Of a DNA stretch of 64,000 nucleotides, positions 17,073-27,534 are shown piece after piece. The notes under the pieces are model-generated. The model searched no databases. It was not told where the DNA came from and saw only the letters and a program-made list of their open reading frames with translations. The number at the start of each line of letters is the position of its first letter. The stretch's first letter is position 1. The position numbers and the translations under genes were made by a program. Source of the stretch: Streptomyces caeruleatus (lineage in GTDB: Bacteria > Actinomycetota > Actinomycetes > Streptomycetales > Streptomycetaceae); NCBI RefSeq assembly GCF_001514235.1, contig NZ_KQ948927.1, positions 257,813-321,812 of the forward strand, given 5' to 3'.

Positions 17073-18086
17073 GTGGGGTCCCATCGCCGCCTTGTATCGC
17101 CCGGGTTCGACCGGGGCGCCAACGCAGCCCTGTGCGTCATGTCGGCCGCCGCCGCGGCCATCGGGGTCGTACCGGCCACGGCCGCGCCGCACGACGACAC
17201 CCGGGCCAAGGTGGACCGCCTCTACGAGGAGGCCGAGAAGGCCACCGAGGCCTACAACAAGGCCGACGAGCGCGCCGACAAGCTGCGGAAGCAGGTGAAC
17301 GACGCGCAGGACCGGATCGCCCGGCAGCAGGAGGACATCAACTCCATGCGGGACGCCCTCGGTTCACTGGCCGGCGCCCAGTACCGCTCCGGCGGCCTCG
17401 ACCCCTCCCTCGCCCTGCTGCTCTCCGACGACCCGGAGGACTACCTCGACCGGGCAGCCCGGATCGCCCGGCTCAGCGCCCACCAGGCAGGCGAGCTCAA
17501 GGACCTCCAGGACGCCATGCGCGAGATCGCCCAGGAGCGGGCCGAGGCGGCCGGGAAACTCGTCGAACTGGAGAAGAGCCGCAAGACCGTCGCCGCCCAC
17601 AAGCGGACCGTCGAGCGCAAACTCGCCCAGGCCCGCCGGCTCCTCAACTCCCTCACGGCGACCGACCGCGCCGCCTACGACCGTGCCTCCCGCTCCGGCC
17701 GTGACGTCATGCCCGACTTCGGCAGCCTCGCCGCGCCCTCGGGCCGCGCGGCCGCCGCCATCGCCGCCGCCCACTCCGCGCTCGGCAAGCCGTACGTGTG
17801 GGGGGCCAACGGCCCCTCCGGGTTCGACTGTTCGGGCCTGATCCAGTGGTCGTACGCCCAGGCCGGCGTCGCTCTGCCGCGCACCTCACAGGGCCAGCGG
17901 TACGCCGGCCGGCAGGTCCCGCTCTCCGAGGCCCAGCCCGGCGACGTCGTCACCTACCGCTCCGACGCCAGCCATGTCGGGATGTACGCCGGCAACGGCC
18001 AGGTGATCCACGCTCCCTACCCGGGCGCCCCGGTGCGCTACGACCCGGTGGGCATGATGCCGGGCGCCACGGTCACGCGGGTCTGA
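17073..18086 (+). CDS. Secreted NlpC/P60 peptidoglycan hydrolase (second of a tandem pair)
   Basis: 337 residues with the same architecture as the preceding gene: signal peptide ending ATAAP, coiled coil (LYEEAEKATEAYNKADERAD), and NlpC/P60 domain with Cys in FDCSGLIQWSY and His in SHVGMYAGNGQV. GTG 17073 has AAGGAG about 9 nt upstream; in-frame starts further upstream lack support. The pair probably arose by tandem duplication. The coiled coils have diverged more than the catalytic domains. Confidence 0.93.
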   Translation: MGSHRRLVSPGFDRGANAALCVMSAAAAAIGVVPATAAPHDDTRAKVDRLYEEAEKATEAYNKADERADKLRKQVNDAQDRIARQQEDINSMRDALGSLAGAQYRSGGLDPSLALLLSDDPEDYLDRAARIARLSAHQAGELKDLQDAMREIAQERAEAAGKLVELEKSRKTVAAHKRTVERKLAQARRLLNSLTATDRAAYDRASRSGRDVMPDFGSLAAPSGRAAAAIAAAHSALGKPYVWGANGPSGFDCSGLIQWSYAQAGVALPRTSQGQRYAGRQVPLSEAQPGDVVTYRSDASHVGMYAGNGQVIHAPYPGAPVRYDPVGMMPGATVTRV

Positions 18087-18128
18087 GCCGGGTCGGACGC
18101 GGGTCTGACCTCCGCGCCGTCCCCGCCG

Positions 18129-18134
18129 TACGAT
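18129..18134 (+). promoter_or_regulatory. -10 hexamer of a putative leaderless gene
   Basis: TACGAT lies 6 nt before ATG 18141, and no Shine-Dalgarno lies at the usual distance. The transcript would start at or next to the initiation codon. Confidence 0.5.
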
Positions 18135-18140
18135 CGGGAA

Positions 18141-19334
18141 ATGGCTGGTCGAAGGCGGGCGTCGGGAACGCGAGTCGTCATCGCGCTCTGTCTGCTGCTC
18201 GTCTCCCTGGTCGGCTGCGGCGGGCGGCCCGCCACCGACAGCGCCAAGGCCGAGGTGCAGGGCCTTCTCGACCGCCGGGCCGCCGCGATCCTCGACCACG
18301 ACGAGACGGCGTATCTGCGCACGGGCGCCCGGGACCGGTACGGCAACCTGCGTGCCGTGCCCTTCGCCGCCTGGTCCTACCGCCTGACCGGTCTGCGGCG
18401 CACCGGTGACACCGCCCTCGCCGAGGCCGAGCTCCGCTACCGCGTCCAGGGCTACGACCGGGCGCCCGTCAGGGTCGGCCGCACCCTGAGTCTCAGCCTG
18501 GACGTGGAGGGCCGGTGGTACGTCGATGCCGAGCGGCCCGCGAAGGGCTCCGCCGCGCAGCTGTGGGACCAGGGTGAGGTGAGCGTCGTACGGGGTGGCG
18601 ACAGCCTCGTTCTCGGCGTCGGGCAGTCCGGTGCGGCGCTGCGTTCGTACGCCGAGCTGGCGGACCGGGCCGTGCCGGCCGTGTCCCAGGCGTGGGGCAC
18701 GCGGTGGCCCCGGCGGGTCGTCGTCCTCGTGCCCAGGTCGCTGGACGGGATGGCCGGGCTGCTGGGCGCGCCCGCCTCCTCCTACCGGGGGATCGCCGCG
18801 GTCACCACCGGGGAGACCGGTGCGCCGGCGAGCGCGCCCGCGGACCGGATCATTGTCAATCCCGACGCGTACGGCGTGCTCGGCGGTACCGGCCGGCAGG
18901 TCGTCCTCACCCACGAGACCACTCATGTCGCCACCCGGGCCCACACCACGGCCGCCACCCCGCTGTGGCTCTCCGAGGGCTACGCCGACTGGATCGGCTA
19001 CCTCGGCAGCGGCCGCTCCCCGTCGCAGGCCGCGCCCGAGCTGTATCGCGCGGTGGCCGAGGGGCGGGTGCCGGAGGAGTTGCCGGCCGATGCGGACTTC
19101 GGTTTCAGCGGGGATGGGGGGAGGCTGGCGCGGGCCTACGAAAGCGGGTGGATGGCCTGCCGGATGATCGCGGATCGGTGGGGGGAGGTCCGGCTCGCGG
19201 AGTTCTATCGGGCCGTGGGGGCGCATGAGGGGCGGGCGGGGGCGGTGGAGGGGGCGCTGAAGGATGTCCTCGGGACGTCGCTGGAGGACTTCAGGGCGCA
19301 GTGGCGGGACTATCTACGGGCCCAACTGAGCTGA
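18141..19334 (+). CDS. Lipoprotein with a gluzincin-type zinc-peptidase motif
   Basis: 397 residues. A signal sequence ends in the lipobox LVGC (Cys about 33), so the protein should be anchored outside the membrane. The C-terminal half contains HETTH (about residue 259), followed about 20 residues later by LSEGYADW, the spacing of HExxH plus glutamate zinc peptidases. The N-terminal half (about 40-160) is a beta-rich NTF2-like or immunoglobulin-like region. It follows the NlpC/P60 genes, consistent with a cell-envelope role. Proteolytic activity is inferred from the motif only. Confidence 0.75.
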   Translation: MAGRRRASGTRVVIALCLLLVSLVGCGGRPATDSAKAEVQGLLDRRAAAILDHDETAYLRTGARDRYGNLRAVPFAAWSYRLTGLRRTGDTALAEAELRYRVQGYDRAPVRVGRTLSLSLDVEGRWYVDAERPAKGSAAQLWDQGEVSVVRGGDSLVLGVGQSGAALRSYAELADRAVPAVSQAWGTRWPRRVVVLVPRSLDGMAGLLGAPASSYRGIAAVTTGETGAPASAPADRIIVNPDAYGVLGGTGRQVVLTHETTHVATRAHTTAATPLWLSEGYADWIGYLGSGRSPSQAAPELYRAVAEGRVPEELPADADFGFSGDGGRLARAYESGWMACRMIADRWGEVRLAEFYRAVGAHEGRAGAVEGALKDVLGTSLEDFRAQWRDYLRAQLS

Positions 19335-19347
19335 CCCTCCGCTCCCT

Positions 19348-19505
19348 CGCCCCCGCCGCCCCTACCCGTCCCATCCCTGGGGGCTCCGCCCCCAGACCCC
19401 CGCTGTCGGCCCTTCGGGCCTCGTCCTCAAACGCCGGACGGGCTGAAAATGCCTGGGGCGAAGCCCCAGGAGGGGCGCGGGGAACTGCGCGACCAGCTCC
19501 CACCG
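19348..19505 (+). repeat. Composite intergenic repeats, family B followed by family A
   Basis: Family B begins CGCCCCCGCCGCCCC and ends CCTCAAACGCCGGACGGGCTG, with internal hairpins (GGGGGCTCCGCCCCC and GGCCCTTCGGGCC). It is directly followed by a family A core at 19460-19498. The block starts 13 bp after a stop codon and probably works as a multi-hairpin 3' end. A second family B copy lies at 27358-27483. Confidence 0.75.
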
Positions 19506-19577
19506 GCCCGTACTCGAGGAACGACCCCGGGGTCGAATGGGCGGAGCCCCTGGCGGGGGCGAGGGAAGAAGTCGGGG

Positions 19578-20813
19578 TCAGGACGGCAGGGACGTTTCCC
19601 TGAGGCGCGGGGACTCCGTGGGGACGGGGGGCGGGGTCGGGAGGGGGACCGTGGAGCGCCAGAGTTCGCGGGCGGCGAGGAGCGCGGCGAGGATCAGCAG
19701 GCCGTTGCGCAGGAACAGCAGCGTGACCCCGAGACCGTCGCTGGCGACGACGTGGGAGAACCACACCGGGAACTCCAGCACCGTGACGAACGACGCCACG
19801 AGCACCAGCCCCACGGGAACCCCCATCCGGCTCTCCCGGAAGCAGAGGCACACGGCCGCGAGCCCCACCAGCCACACCATGTACTGCGGACTGATCACCC
19901 GACTCGTCGTCACGAACATCAGCACCGCCACGAAGGCCCCGTCCGCGAGCGTGTGGACATGAAAGCTCCGCGCCCGCAACCGCCACACCAACAGCCAGCC
20001 GAACGCCAGCCCGCTCAGCACGAGCGCCGCCGTACTCACGACGTCGACATACGGACCGAGGAACTCCACCGACCCGTAGTTCAGCAGCACCTGCCCGTCC
20101 CAGCCGTACTGCCGGGCCACATGGAAGACCAGCGCCCCGAGCGACTCCACCTCAGTGCCCCGGTCACGCTGGAAGGTCAGGAACGCGAAGGCACCCGGCA
20201 TGGCGAGGGCGAACAGCGCCGCCAGCACCCCGGCGGTCAGCGCGGCCCAGACCCAGGAGCCGCGCCTACGGGCCGCCACCAGCAGCAACACCGGCCACAC
20301 CTTCAGCATCGCCCCGAACGCCGTCAGCGCCCCCATCACCCTGGGATACCGCGCGCCCGCGAGCAGCGCGGCCACGGCGACCCCGGTCACCATCACGTCG
20401 TAGCGGGCGTACACCGTCGGCCCGAGCAGCGGCACCCCCACCACCCACACCCAGGCCCCGCGCGACGTCCGCCCCGACCGCAGACCGGCGTACAGCAGGA
20501 GCAGCAGCACGACCAGGTCCGCGGCGAAGCACAGGACGAAGAACGCCGACGTATAGTCCAGCCAGAACACCAGCGCGGGGGACAGGATCGCCAGCGCCGC
20601 GGCGGGCGGGTACTGCCAGGTCACGTCGTCCAGCGGGAACGTGCCGGTGCGCAGCACCTCGTACCAGCCCTGGTAGATCACCGACACGTCGCTGGTGACG
20701 TCCGGGCCGGGGAAGGCGTACACCTTGAACACGAAGAGCAGCAGAACCACCCTGGTCAGCGCCCAGATGCCCACAAGCCACGCCAGGGATCGCCGCGTGC
20801 CTGTCGTCTCCAC
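19578..20813 (-). CDS. GT87-family membrane glycosyltransferase
   Basis: 411 residues with about ten hydrophobic helices and no soluble domain, matching polyprenyl-phosphate-dependent mannosyltransferases of family GT87 (DUF2029). The acidic first-loop region FPGPDVTSDVSVIYQGW holds candidate catalytic aspartates. The start is GTG 20813 with AGGGG just upstream. It is divergent from the PimB'-type gene, so both may contribute to mannolipid or lipoglycan synthesis. The exact acceptor is unknown. Confidence 0.8.
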   Translation of the reverse strand: METTGTRRSLAWLVGIWALTRVVLLLFVFKVYAFPGPDVTSDVSVIYQGWYEVLRTGTFPLDDVTWQYPPAAALAILSPALVFWLDYTSAFFVLCFAADLVVLLLLLYAGLRSGRTSRGAWVWVVGVPLLGPTVYARYDVMVTGVAVAALLAGARYPRVMGALTAFGAMLKVWPVLLLVAARRRGSWVWAALTAGVLAALFALAMPGAFAFLTFQRDRGTEVESLGALVFHVARQYGWDGQVLLNYGSVEFLGPYVDVVSTAALVLSGLAFGWLLVWRLRARSFHVHTLADGAFVAVLMFVTTSRVISPQYMVWLVGLAAVCLCFRESRMGVPVGLVLVASFVTVLEFPVWFSHVVASDGLGVTLLFLRNGLLILAALLAARELWRSTVPLPTPPPVPTESPRLRETSLPS

Positions 20814-20933
20814 CAGAACCCCTGCCGTTCGCTGCCCGTCTCAGTGCAACATGATGTCGTGTCCAGCTGTGTGCGGGCCACACACGTGGCCGAGCCCCAC
20901 CTGTGAACGGCGGCTTCGATAGGGTCGGCGGCG

Positions 20934-22076
20934 ATGCACAAGACGCTGATCGTGACCAACGACTTCCCGCCCCGCCCCGGCGGCATCCAGGCGTTCCTGC
21001 ACAACATGGCGCTCCGCCTCGACCCCGAGCGGCTGGTCGTCTACGCCTCCACCTGGAAGCGCGGCCGGGAGGGCGTCGAGGCCACCGCCGCCTTCGACGC
21101 CGAGCAGCCCTTCACGGTCGTACGGGACCGTACGACGATGCTGCTGCCGACACCCGGCGCGACCCGGCGCGCGGTCGGACTGCTGCGTGAGCACGGCTGT
21201 ACGTCGGTGTGGTTCGGGGCGGCGGCCCCGCTCGGCCTGATGGCCCCGGCCCTGCGCAAGGCGGGCGCCGAGCGGCTGGTGGCCACCACCCACGGTCACG
21301 AGGCGGGGTGGGCCCAGCTGCCCGCGGCCCGGCAGCTGCTGGGGCGGATCGGGGAGTCGACGGACACCATCACGTACCTGGGCGAGTACACGCGCTCGCG
21401 GATCGCCACCGCCCTGACGCCGGCCGCGGCCGCACGGATGGTGCAGTTGCCGCCCGGCGTCGACGAGAAGACCTTCCATCCCGGGTCGGGCGGCGACGAG
21501 GTCCGCGCCCGGCTGGGCCTCACGGACCGCCCGGTCGTCGTCTGTGTCTCCCGCCTGGTCCGGCGCAAGGGCCAGGACACCCTGATCCAGGCCATGCCCC
21601 GCATCCTGGCCGCCGAGCCGGAGACCGTACTGCTGATCGTCGGGGGCGGGCCCTACGAGAACGACCTGCGCAAGCTCGCCCGCGACACGGGCGTCGCCGC
21701 GTCCGTCCACTTCACCGGCCCGGTCCCCTGGTCCGAGCTGCCCGCCCACTACGGCGCCGGCGACGTCTTCGCGATGCCCTGCCGGACGAGGCGGCGGGGG
21801 CTGGACGTGGAGGGCCTCGGCATCGTCTACCTGGAGGCGTCGGCGACGGGACTGCCGGTGGTGGCCGGGGACTCGGGCGGCGCGCCGGACGCGGTACTCG
21901 ACGGCGAGACCGGCTGGGTGGTGAGGGGCGGCTCCCCGGAGGAGGCGGCCGACCGCATCGTCACTCTCTTGAGGGACGCCGAACTGCGTGTCCGGATGGG
22001 CGAGCGAGGCAGGGAGTGGGTCGAGGAGAAGTGGCGCTGGGACCTATTGGCGGAGGGCCTGCAAACACTGCTGTAG
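20934..22076 (+). CDS. pimB: GT4 mannosyltransferase, PimB'-like
   Basis: 380 residues resembling mycobacterial PimB' along its whole length: VTNDFPPRPGGIQAFL at the start, VWFGAAAPLGLMAP, ATTHGHEAGWAQLP, VSRLVRRKGQDTLIQA and FAMPCRTRRRGLDVEGLGIVYLEA with the EX7E-type motif. PimB' adds the second mannose to phosphatidylinositol on the cytoplasmic face. No Shine-Dalgarno precedes ATG 20934; TAGGGT (20920-20925) lies 8 nt upstream, suggesting a leaderless or near-leaderless mRNA. Confidence 0.88.
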   Translation: MHKTLIVTNDFPPRPGGIQAFLHNMALRLDPERLVVYASTWKRGREGVEATAAFDAEQPFTVVRDRTTMLLPTPGATRRAVGLLREHGCTSVWFGAAAPLGLMAPALRKAGAERLVATTHGHEAGWAQLPAARQLLGRIGESTDTITYLGEYTRSRIATALTPAAAARMVQLPPGVDEKTFHPGSGGDEVRARLGLTDRPVVVCVSRLVRRKGQDTLIQAMPRILAAEPETVLLIVGGGPYENDLRKLARDTGVAASVHFTGPVPWSELPAHYGAGDVFAMPCRTRRRGLDVEGLGIVYLEASATGLPVVAGDSGGAPDAVLDGETGWVVRGGSPEEAADRIVTLLRDAELRVRMGERGREWVEEKWRWDLLAEGLQTLL

Positions 22077-22090
22077 GGCAACGCCCAGCT

Positions 22091-22130
22091 TTTAGGGGCG
22101 CGGGGAACTGCGCGACCAGCCACAAAACAA
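22091..22130 (+). repeat. Family A intergenic repeat
   Basis: It contains TTTTAGGGGCGCGGGGAACT followed by GCGCGACCAGCCAC, directly after the pimB stop. The sequence is nearly the same as at 30362-30397. Confidence 0.75.
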
Positions 22131-22169
22131 CCCGCAGCCGCCAACAATGAATACTTGGCACCCCACTAG

Positions 22170-23840
<1,671 letters not shown>

Positions 23841-23880
23841 GCCGTCGTACGAACGGCGTGCGCTACTTCTGCGGAGTGCG

Positions 23881-25716
23881 CTACTTCTGGTAGATCGCCT
23901 CGATCTCGTCCGCGAAGTCCTTCGCTACGACGTTGCGCTTGAGCTTCAGCGACGGCGTCAGATGGCCCGAGTCCTCCGTGAACTGGGAGGGGAGAATGCG
24001 GAACTTCCGCACCGATTCCGCCTTCGACACCGCGGCGTTGCCGTCGTCGACCGCCGACTGGATCGCGGCCAGCAGGTCGGGGTCCTCCAGCAGCGACGCC
24101 GTGGTGGAGCCCGCCGGTTTGCCGTGGTCCGAGCACCAGCGGCCCAGGAACTCCTCGTCGACCGTGACCAGCGCGCCCACGAACGGCCGCCCGTCGCCCA
24201 CCACCATGCACTCCGCGACCAGCGCGTGCGCCCGGATGCGGTCCTCGATCACGGCCGGGGCGACGTTCTTGCCGCCCGCGGTGACGATGATCTCCTTCTT
24301 GCGGCCGGTGATCCGGAGGTAGCCGTCCTCGTCCAGGGTGCCGATGTCACCGGTGTGGAACCAGCCGTCGGCCAGCGCCTCCTCGGTCGCGCCCGGGTTG
24401 TTCCAGTACTCCTTGAACAGGTGCTCGCCGTGCAGCAGCACCTCACCGTCGTCGGCGATACGGACCACCGAGCCCGGCAGGGGCTGGCCGACCGTGCCGA
24501 TCTTCTGACGGTCCCAGGGGTTGAACGCGGTCGCGGCGCAGGACTCGGTCAGGCCGTAGCCCTCCAGGACCGTGAAGCCGATGCCGCGGAAGAAGTGCCC
24601 GAGCCGCTCGCCCAGCGGGGCGCCGCCGGAGATGGCGTACTCGCCCTTGCCGCCGAGCACCGCGCGCAGCTTGCTGTAGACGAGTTTGTCGAAGACCTTG
24701 TGTTTGATCTTCAGGCCGACCGGCGGGCCGGACGGGGTGTCCAGCGCCTTGCTGTAGGCGATGGCCGTGTCCGCCGCCTTGTCGAAGATCTTGCCCTTGC
24801 CGTCGGCCTGGGCCTTGGCACGCGCCGAGTTGTAGACCTTCTCGAAGACACGCGGCACGCCCAGGATCAGCGTCGGGCGGAACGCGGCCAGTTCGTCCGT
24901 GAGGTTCTTGATGTCCGGGACCGTGCCCAGCTTGATCGGCGCCATCATCGGCGCGACCTGCACGAGGCGGCCGAAGACGTGGGCGAGAGGGAGGAAGAGC
25001 AGGACACTGCACTCGCCGGTGCGGAACAGCGGACGCAGACGCTCGACGATGTTGCCGCACTCGGCGAAGAAGCTGCGGTGGGTCAGCACACAGCCCTTGG
25101 GGCGGCCGGTCGTTCCGGAGGTGTACACGATCGTCGCCGGGTCGTCGGCCTTCGCCAGCGAGCTGCGCTCCTCGACCGCCGCGTCGCTGATGTCCTGGCC
25201 GAGCCGGCCCAGCTCCTCGACGCCGCCGGCCTCGATCTGCCAGACGTGCTTGAGCGCGGGCAGCGCGTCGCGCACCGACTCGACGGCGGCGGTGTGGCCG
25301 TCCAGCTCCGTGATCATGGCGGTCGCGCCCGAGTCACCGAGGATCCACTGCACCTGCTCCGGCGAGCTGGTCTCGTACACCGGCACGGTGACCGCGCCCG
25401 CCGACCAGATCGCGAAGTCCAGCAGGGTCCACTCGTAGCGCGTACGCGACATCAGGCCGACCCGGTCGCCCGGCCCGACCCCGGCGGCGATGAGCCCCTT
25501 CGCGGCCGCGTGCACCTCGGCGAGGAAGGTGGTGGCCGAGACGTCCTGCCAGGTACCTCCCCCAGACTGCGTCCGGGGGGACCCCCATTTCGCTTCGCTC
25601 ACCTTGCGGGCGATGACGGCGACGTCCGGGTGCTGCGCGGCGTTTCTGCGGACGATGTCGGTCAGATTCCCGTCCGCAGGGACCTCGTACAAAGCCGGAA
25701 GGCTGAACTCGCGCAA
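23881..25716 (-). CDS. Long-chain fatty acyl-CoA synthetase (AMP-forming)
   Basis: FadD15-type acyl-CoA ligase of 611 residues. The AMP-binding loop YTSGTTGRPKGCVLTH lies at about 190, the A5-like GYGLTESCA in the middle, the TGD motif (GWFHTGDIGTLDEDGYLRI) and the C-terminal lysine segment GRKKEIIVTAGGKNV. The start is TTG 25716 with GAGGAG 8 nt upstream. Residues about 40-54 (SEAKWGSPRTQSGGG) are encoded by an inserted palindromic repeat and look foreign to the family. It is convergent with choA. Confidence 0.93.
   Translation of the reverse strand: MREFSLPALYEVPADGNLTDIVRRNAAQHPDVAVIARKVSEAKWGSPRTQSGGGTWQDVSATTFLAEVHAAAKGLIAAGVGPGDRVGLMSRTRYEWTLLDFAIWSAGAVTVPVYETSSPEQVQWILGDSGATAMITELDGHTAAVESVRDALPALKHVWQIEAGGVEELGRLGQDISDAAVEERSSLAKADDPATIVYTSGTTGRPKGCVLTHRSFFAECGNIVERLRPLFRTGECSVLLFLPLAHVFGRLVQVAPMMAPIKLGTVPDIKNLTDELAAFRPTLILGVPRVFEKVYNSARAKAQADGKGKIFDKAADTAIAYSKALDTPSGPPVGLKIKHKVFDKLVYSKLRAVLGGKGEYAISGGAPLGERLGHFFRGIGFTVLEGYGLTESCAATAFNPWDRQKIGTVGQPLPGSVVRIADDGEVLLHGEHLFKEYWNNPGATEEALADGWFHTGDIGTLDEDGYLRITGRKKEIIVTAGGKNVAPAVIEDRIRAHALVAECMVVGDGRPFVGALVTVDEEFLGRWCSDHGKPAGSTTASLLEDPDLLAAIQSAVDDGNAAVSKAESVRKFRILPSQFTEDSGHLTPSLKLKRNVVAKDFADEIEAIYQK
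25557..25603. repeat. Palindromic mini-repeat inserted in the acyl-CoA synthetase gene
   Basis: CCCCCAGAC-TGC-GTCCGGGGG (25559-25579) forms a 9-bp stem with one G-U pair and a triloop. It is flanked by a second CCCCC run and TTCGCTTCGCTCACC. About 45 bp are added in frame, so no stop results. The sequence looks like a mobile or REP-type streptomycete repeat rather than protein-driven sequence. Confidence 0.6.
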
Positions 25717-26012
25717 GACTGCTGCTCCTCATAGGGCGCCGGCGCCACGACGTTGTGCGATGCGACGGTGCGGTCCATGGCTCGGGCAAGTGCTCTGGGA
25801 TTCACATGTTGAAACTCAGAGGACGACTGGACCGACCGGACGTTACCCGCCGGTATGGCTTCTTCGACAGGGGGATCCGACGAGATGTTCGCTGCGTCAC
25901 ACGGATTGGTACCTCTGCGCGCACAGTAGTCGAGCCATCTGACGACTGGCCAGTAACCATCGGTTCGGCCGCCACTGTTCACGTTTGCCGCACACGCTTA
26001 CCCTTGATCGCC

Positions 26013-26810
26013 ATGGCACCGACACCGACGGGAAACCGCAGGACCCGCGTCCACGTGGTCAGCGACGTACACGGCAACGCCCGCGACCTGGCCAGGGCCG
26101 GCGAAGGCGCGGACGCCTTGATATGCCTGGGCGACCTGGTGTTGTTCCTGGACTACGCCGACCACTCGCGCGGCATCTTCCCCGACCTGTTCGGCGTGGA
26201 GAACGCCGACCGCATCGTGGAGCTGCGCACCGCCCGGCGCTTCGAGGAGGCGCGCGAGCTCGGGGCGCGGCTGTGGGCCGGAGTCGGCTCGGACCGGCGT
26301 GCGGTGATCGAGAAGGCGGTGCGCAAGCAGTACGCCGAGCTGTTCGCGGCGTTCCCGACACCGACGTACGCCACCTACGGCAATGTCGACATGCCGCCCC
26401 TGTGGCCGGAGTACGCCGGACCCGGCACGACCGTGCTGGACGGGGAGCGGGTCGAGATCGGCGGTTGGGTCTTCGGCTTCGTCGGCGGCGGCCTGCGCAC
26501 GCCGATGCGGACGCCCTACGAGATCAGCGACGAGGAGTACGCCGCGAAGATCGAGGCCCTGGGGGAGGTGGACGTGCTCTGCACGCACATTCCGCCGGAG
26601 GTGCCCGAGTTGGTGTACGACACGGTGGCGCGGCGTTTCGAGCGGGGCAGCAAGGCGCTGCTGGAGGCGATTCGCCGGACCCGACCCCGCTACTCCCTGT
26701 TCGGGCACGTCCATCAGCCGCTCGTCCGGCGGATGCGGATCGGGGCGACGGAGTGTGTGAACGTGGGGCACTTCGCCGCATCGGGGAAGCCGTGGGCGCT
26801 GGAGTGGTGA
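26013..26810 (+). CDS. Calcineurin-like metallophosphoesterase
   Basis: 265 residues. Metal-ligand motifs appear in order: SDVHGN (DxH), CLGDLV (GD), YGNVD (GN-D), CTHIPPE (H) and FGHVHQP (GHxH). A two-metal phosphoesterase site is therefore complete; the substrate (cyclic nucleotide, phosphoprotein or other) is unknown. ATG 26013 has no Shine-Dalgarno, and TACCCT (25999-26004) lies 8 nt upstream. The 296-bp region before it, shared with the divergent acyl-CoA synthetase gene, contains no gene I can recognise. Confidence 0.9.
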   Translation: MAPTPTGNRRTRVHVVSDVHGNARDLARAGEGADALICLGDLVLFLDYADHSRGIFPDLFGVENADRIVELRTARRFEEARELGARLWAGVGSDRRAVIEKAVRKQYAELFAAFPTPTYATYGNVDMPPLWPEYAGPGTTVLDGERVEIGGWVFGFVGGGLRTPMRTPYEISDEEYAAKIEALGEVDVLCTHIPPEVPELVYDTVARRFERGSKALLEAIRRTRPRYSLFGHVHQPLVRRMRIGATECVNVGHFAASGKPWALEW

Positions 26811-26911
26811 GGTGGGGTGAAGGCGGCTGGTCGGGGGCGCGGTAGCCTTCACGCTGCGCACGCGTGCGCACCACGACTTCTTACCGGACCGCTTCTGGAG
26901 GAGCCACGGCG

Positions 26912-27352
26912 ATGGCGGAACACACCAGCTCGAGCATCACGATCGAGGCGGCACCGGCCGATGTCATGGGGGTGATCGCCGACTTCGCGCGCTACCCCGA
27001 CTGGACCGGTGAGGTGAAGGAGGCGGAGGTCCTCAAGACCGACGGCCAGGGCCGTGCCGAGCAGGTCCGGCTCGTCATGGACGCGGGTGCGATCAAGGAC
27101 GACCAGGTCCTGGGATACACCTGGACCGGCGAGAACGAGGTCTCCTGGACGCTCGTGAAGTCCCAGATGCTGCGGTCTCTCGACGGCTCGTACATTCTGA
27201 AGCCGGCCGGGGCGGGGGCGACCGAGGTCACCTACCTGCTGACGGTGGACGTCAAGATCCCGATGCTGGGGATGATCAAGCGCAAGGCCGAGAAGGTCAT
27301 CATCGACCGGGCGCTGGCGGGGCTGAAGAAGCGGGTGGAGTCGGGCAAGTAG
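26912..27352 (+). CDS. SRPBCC (START/Bet v 1-like) family protein
   Basis: 146 residues beginning MAEHTSSSITIEAAPADVMGVIADFARYPDW, the typical start of the polyketide cyclase/dehydrase-like SRPBCC fold, which encloses a hydrophobic ligand pocket. GGAGGAG lies about 10 nt before ATG 26912, which decides the start. There is no catalytic motif; the likely role is lipid or hydrophobic ligand binding. It is followed by the family B repeat block. Confidence 0.88.
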   Translation: MAEHTSSSITIEAAPADVMGVIADFARYPDWTGEVKEAEVLKTDGQGRAEQVRLVMDAGAIKDDQVLGYTWTGENEVSWTLVKSQMLRSLDGSYILKPAGAGATEVTYLLTVDVKIPMLGMIKRKAEKVIIDRALAGLKKRVESGK

Positions 27353-27357
27353 GGGTT

Positions 27358-27483
27358 CGCCCCCGCCGCCCCTACCCGTCCCATCCTTGAAGGGGCTCCG
27401 CCCCTTCGACCCCGCCAGGGGGCTGCGCCCCCTGGACCCCCATCGGCCTGAACGGCCTCGTCCTCAAACGCCGGACGGGCTGG
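27358..27483 (+). repeat. Family B intergenic repeat
   Basis: It starts with the same CGCCCCCGCCGCCCC and CTACCCGTCCCATCC as 19348 and ends with CCTCAAACGCCGGACGGGCTG. Two internal hairpins (GAAGGGGCTCCGCCCCTTC and CCAGGGGGCTGCGCCCCCTGG) are larger than in the other copy. It begins 6 bp after a stop codon. Confidence 0.75.
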
Positions 27484-27534
27484 GGGGTGCCTGCCAACCG
27501 GGCTGAACCCCGACGTCCGTTACGGTTCAGCCCC

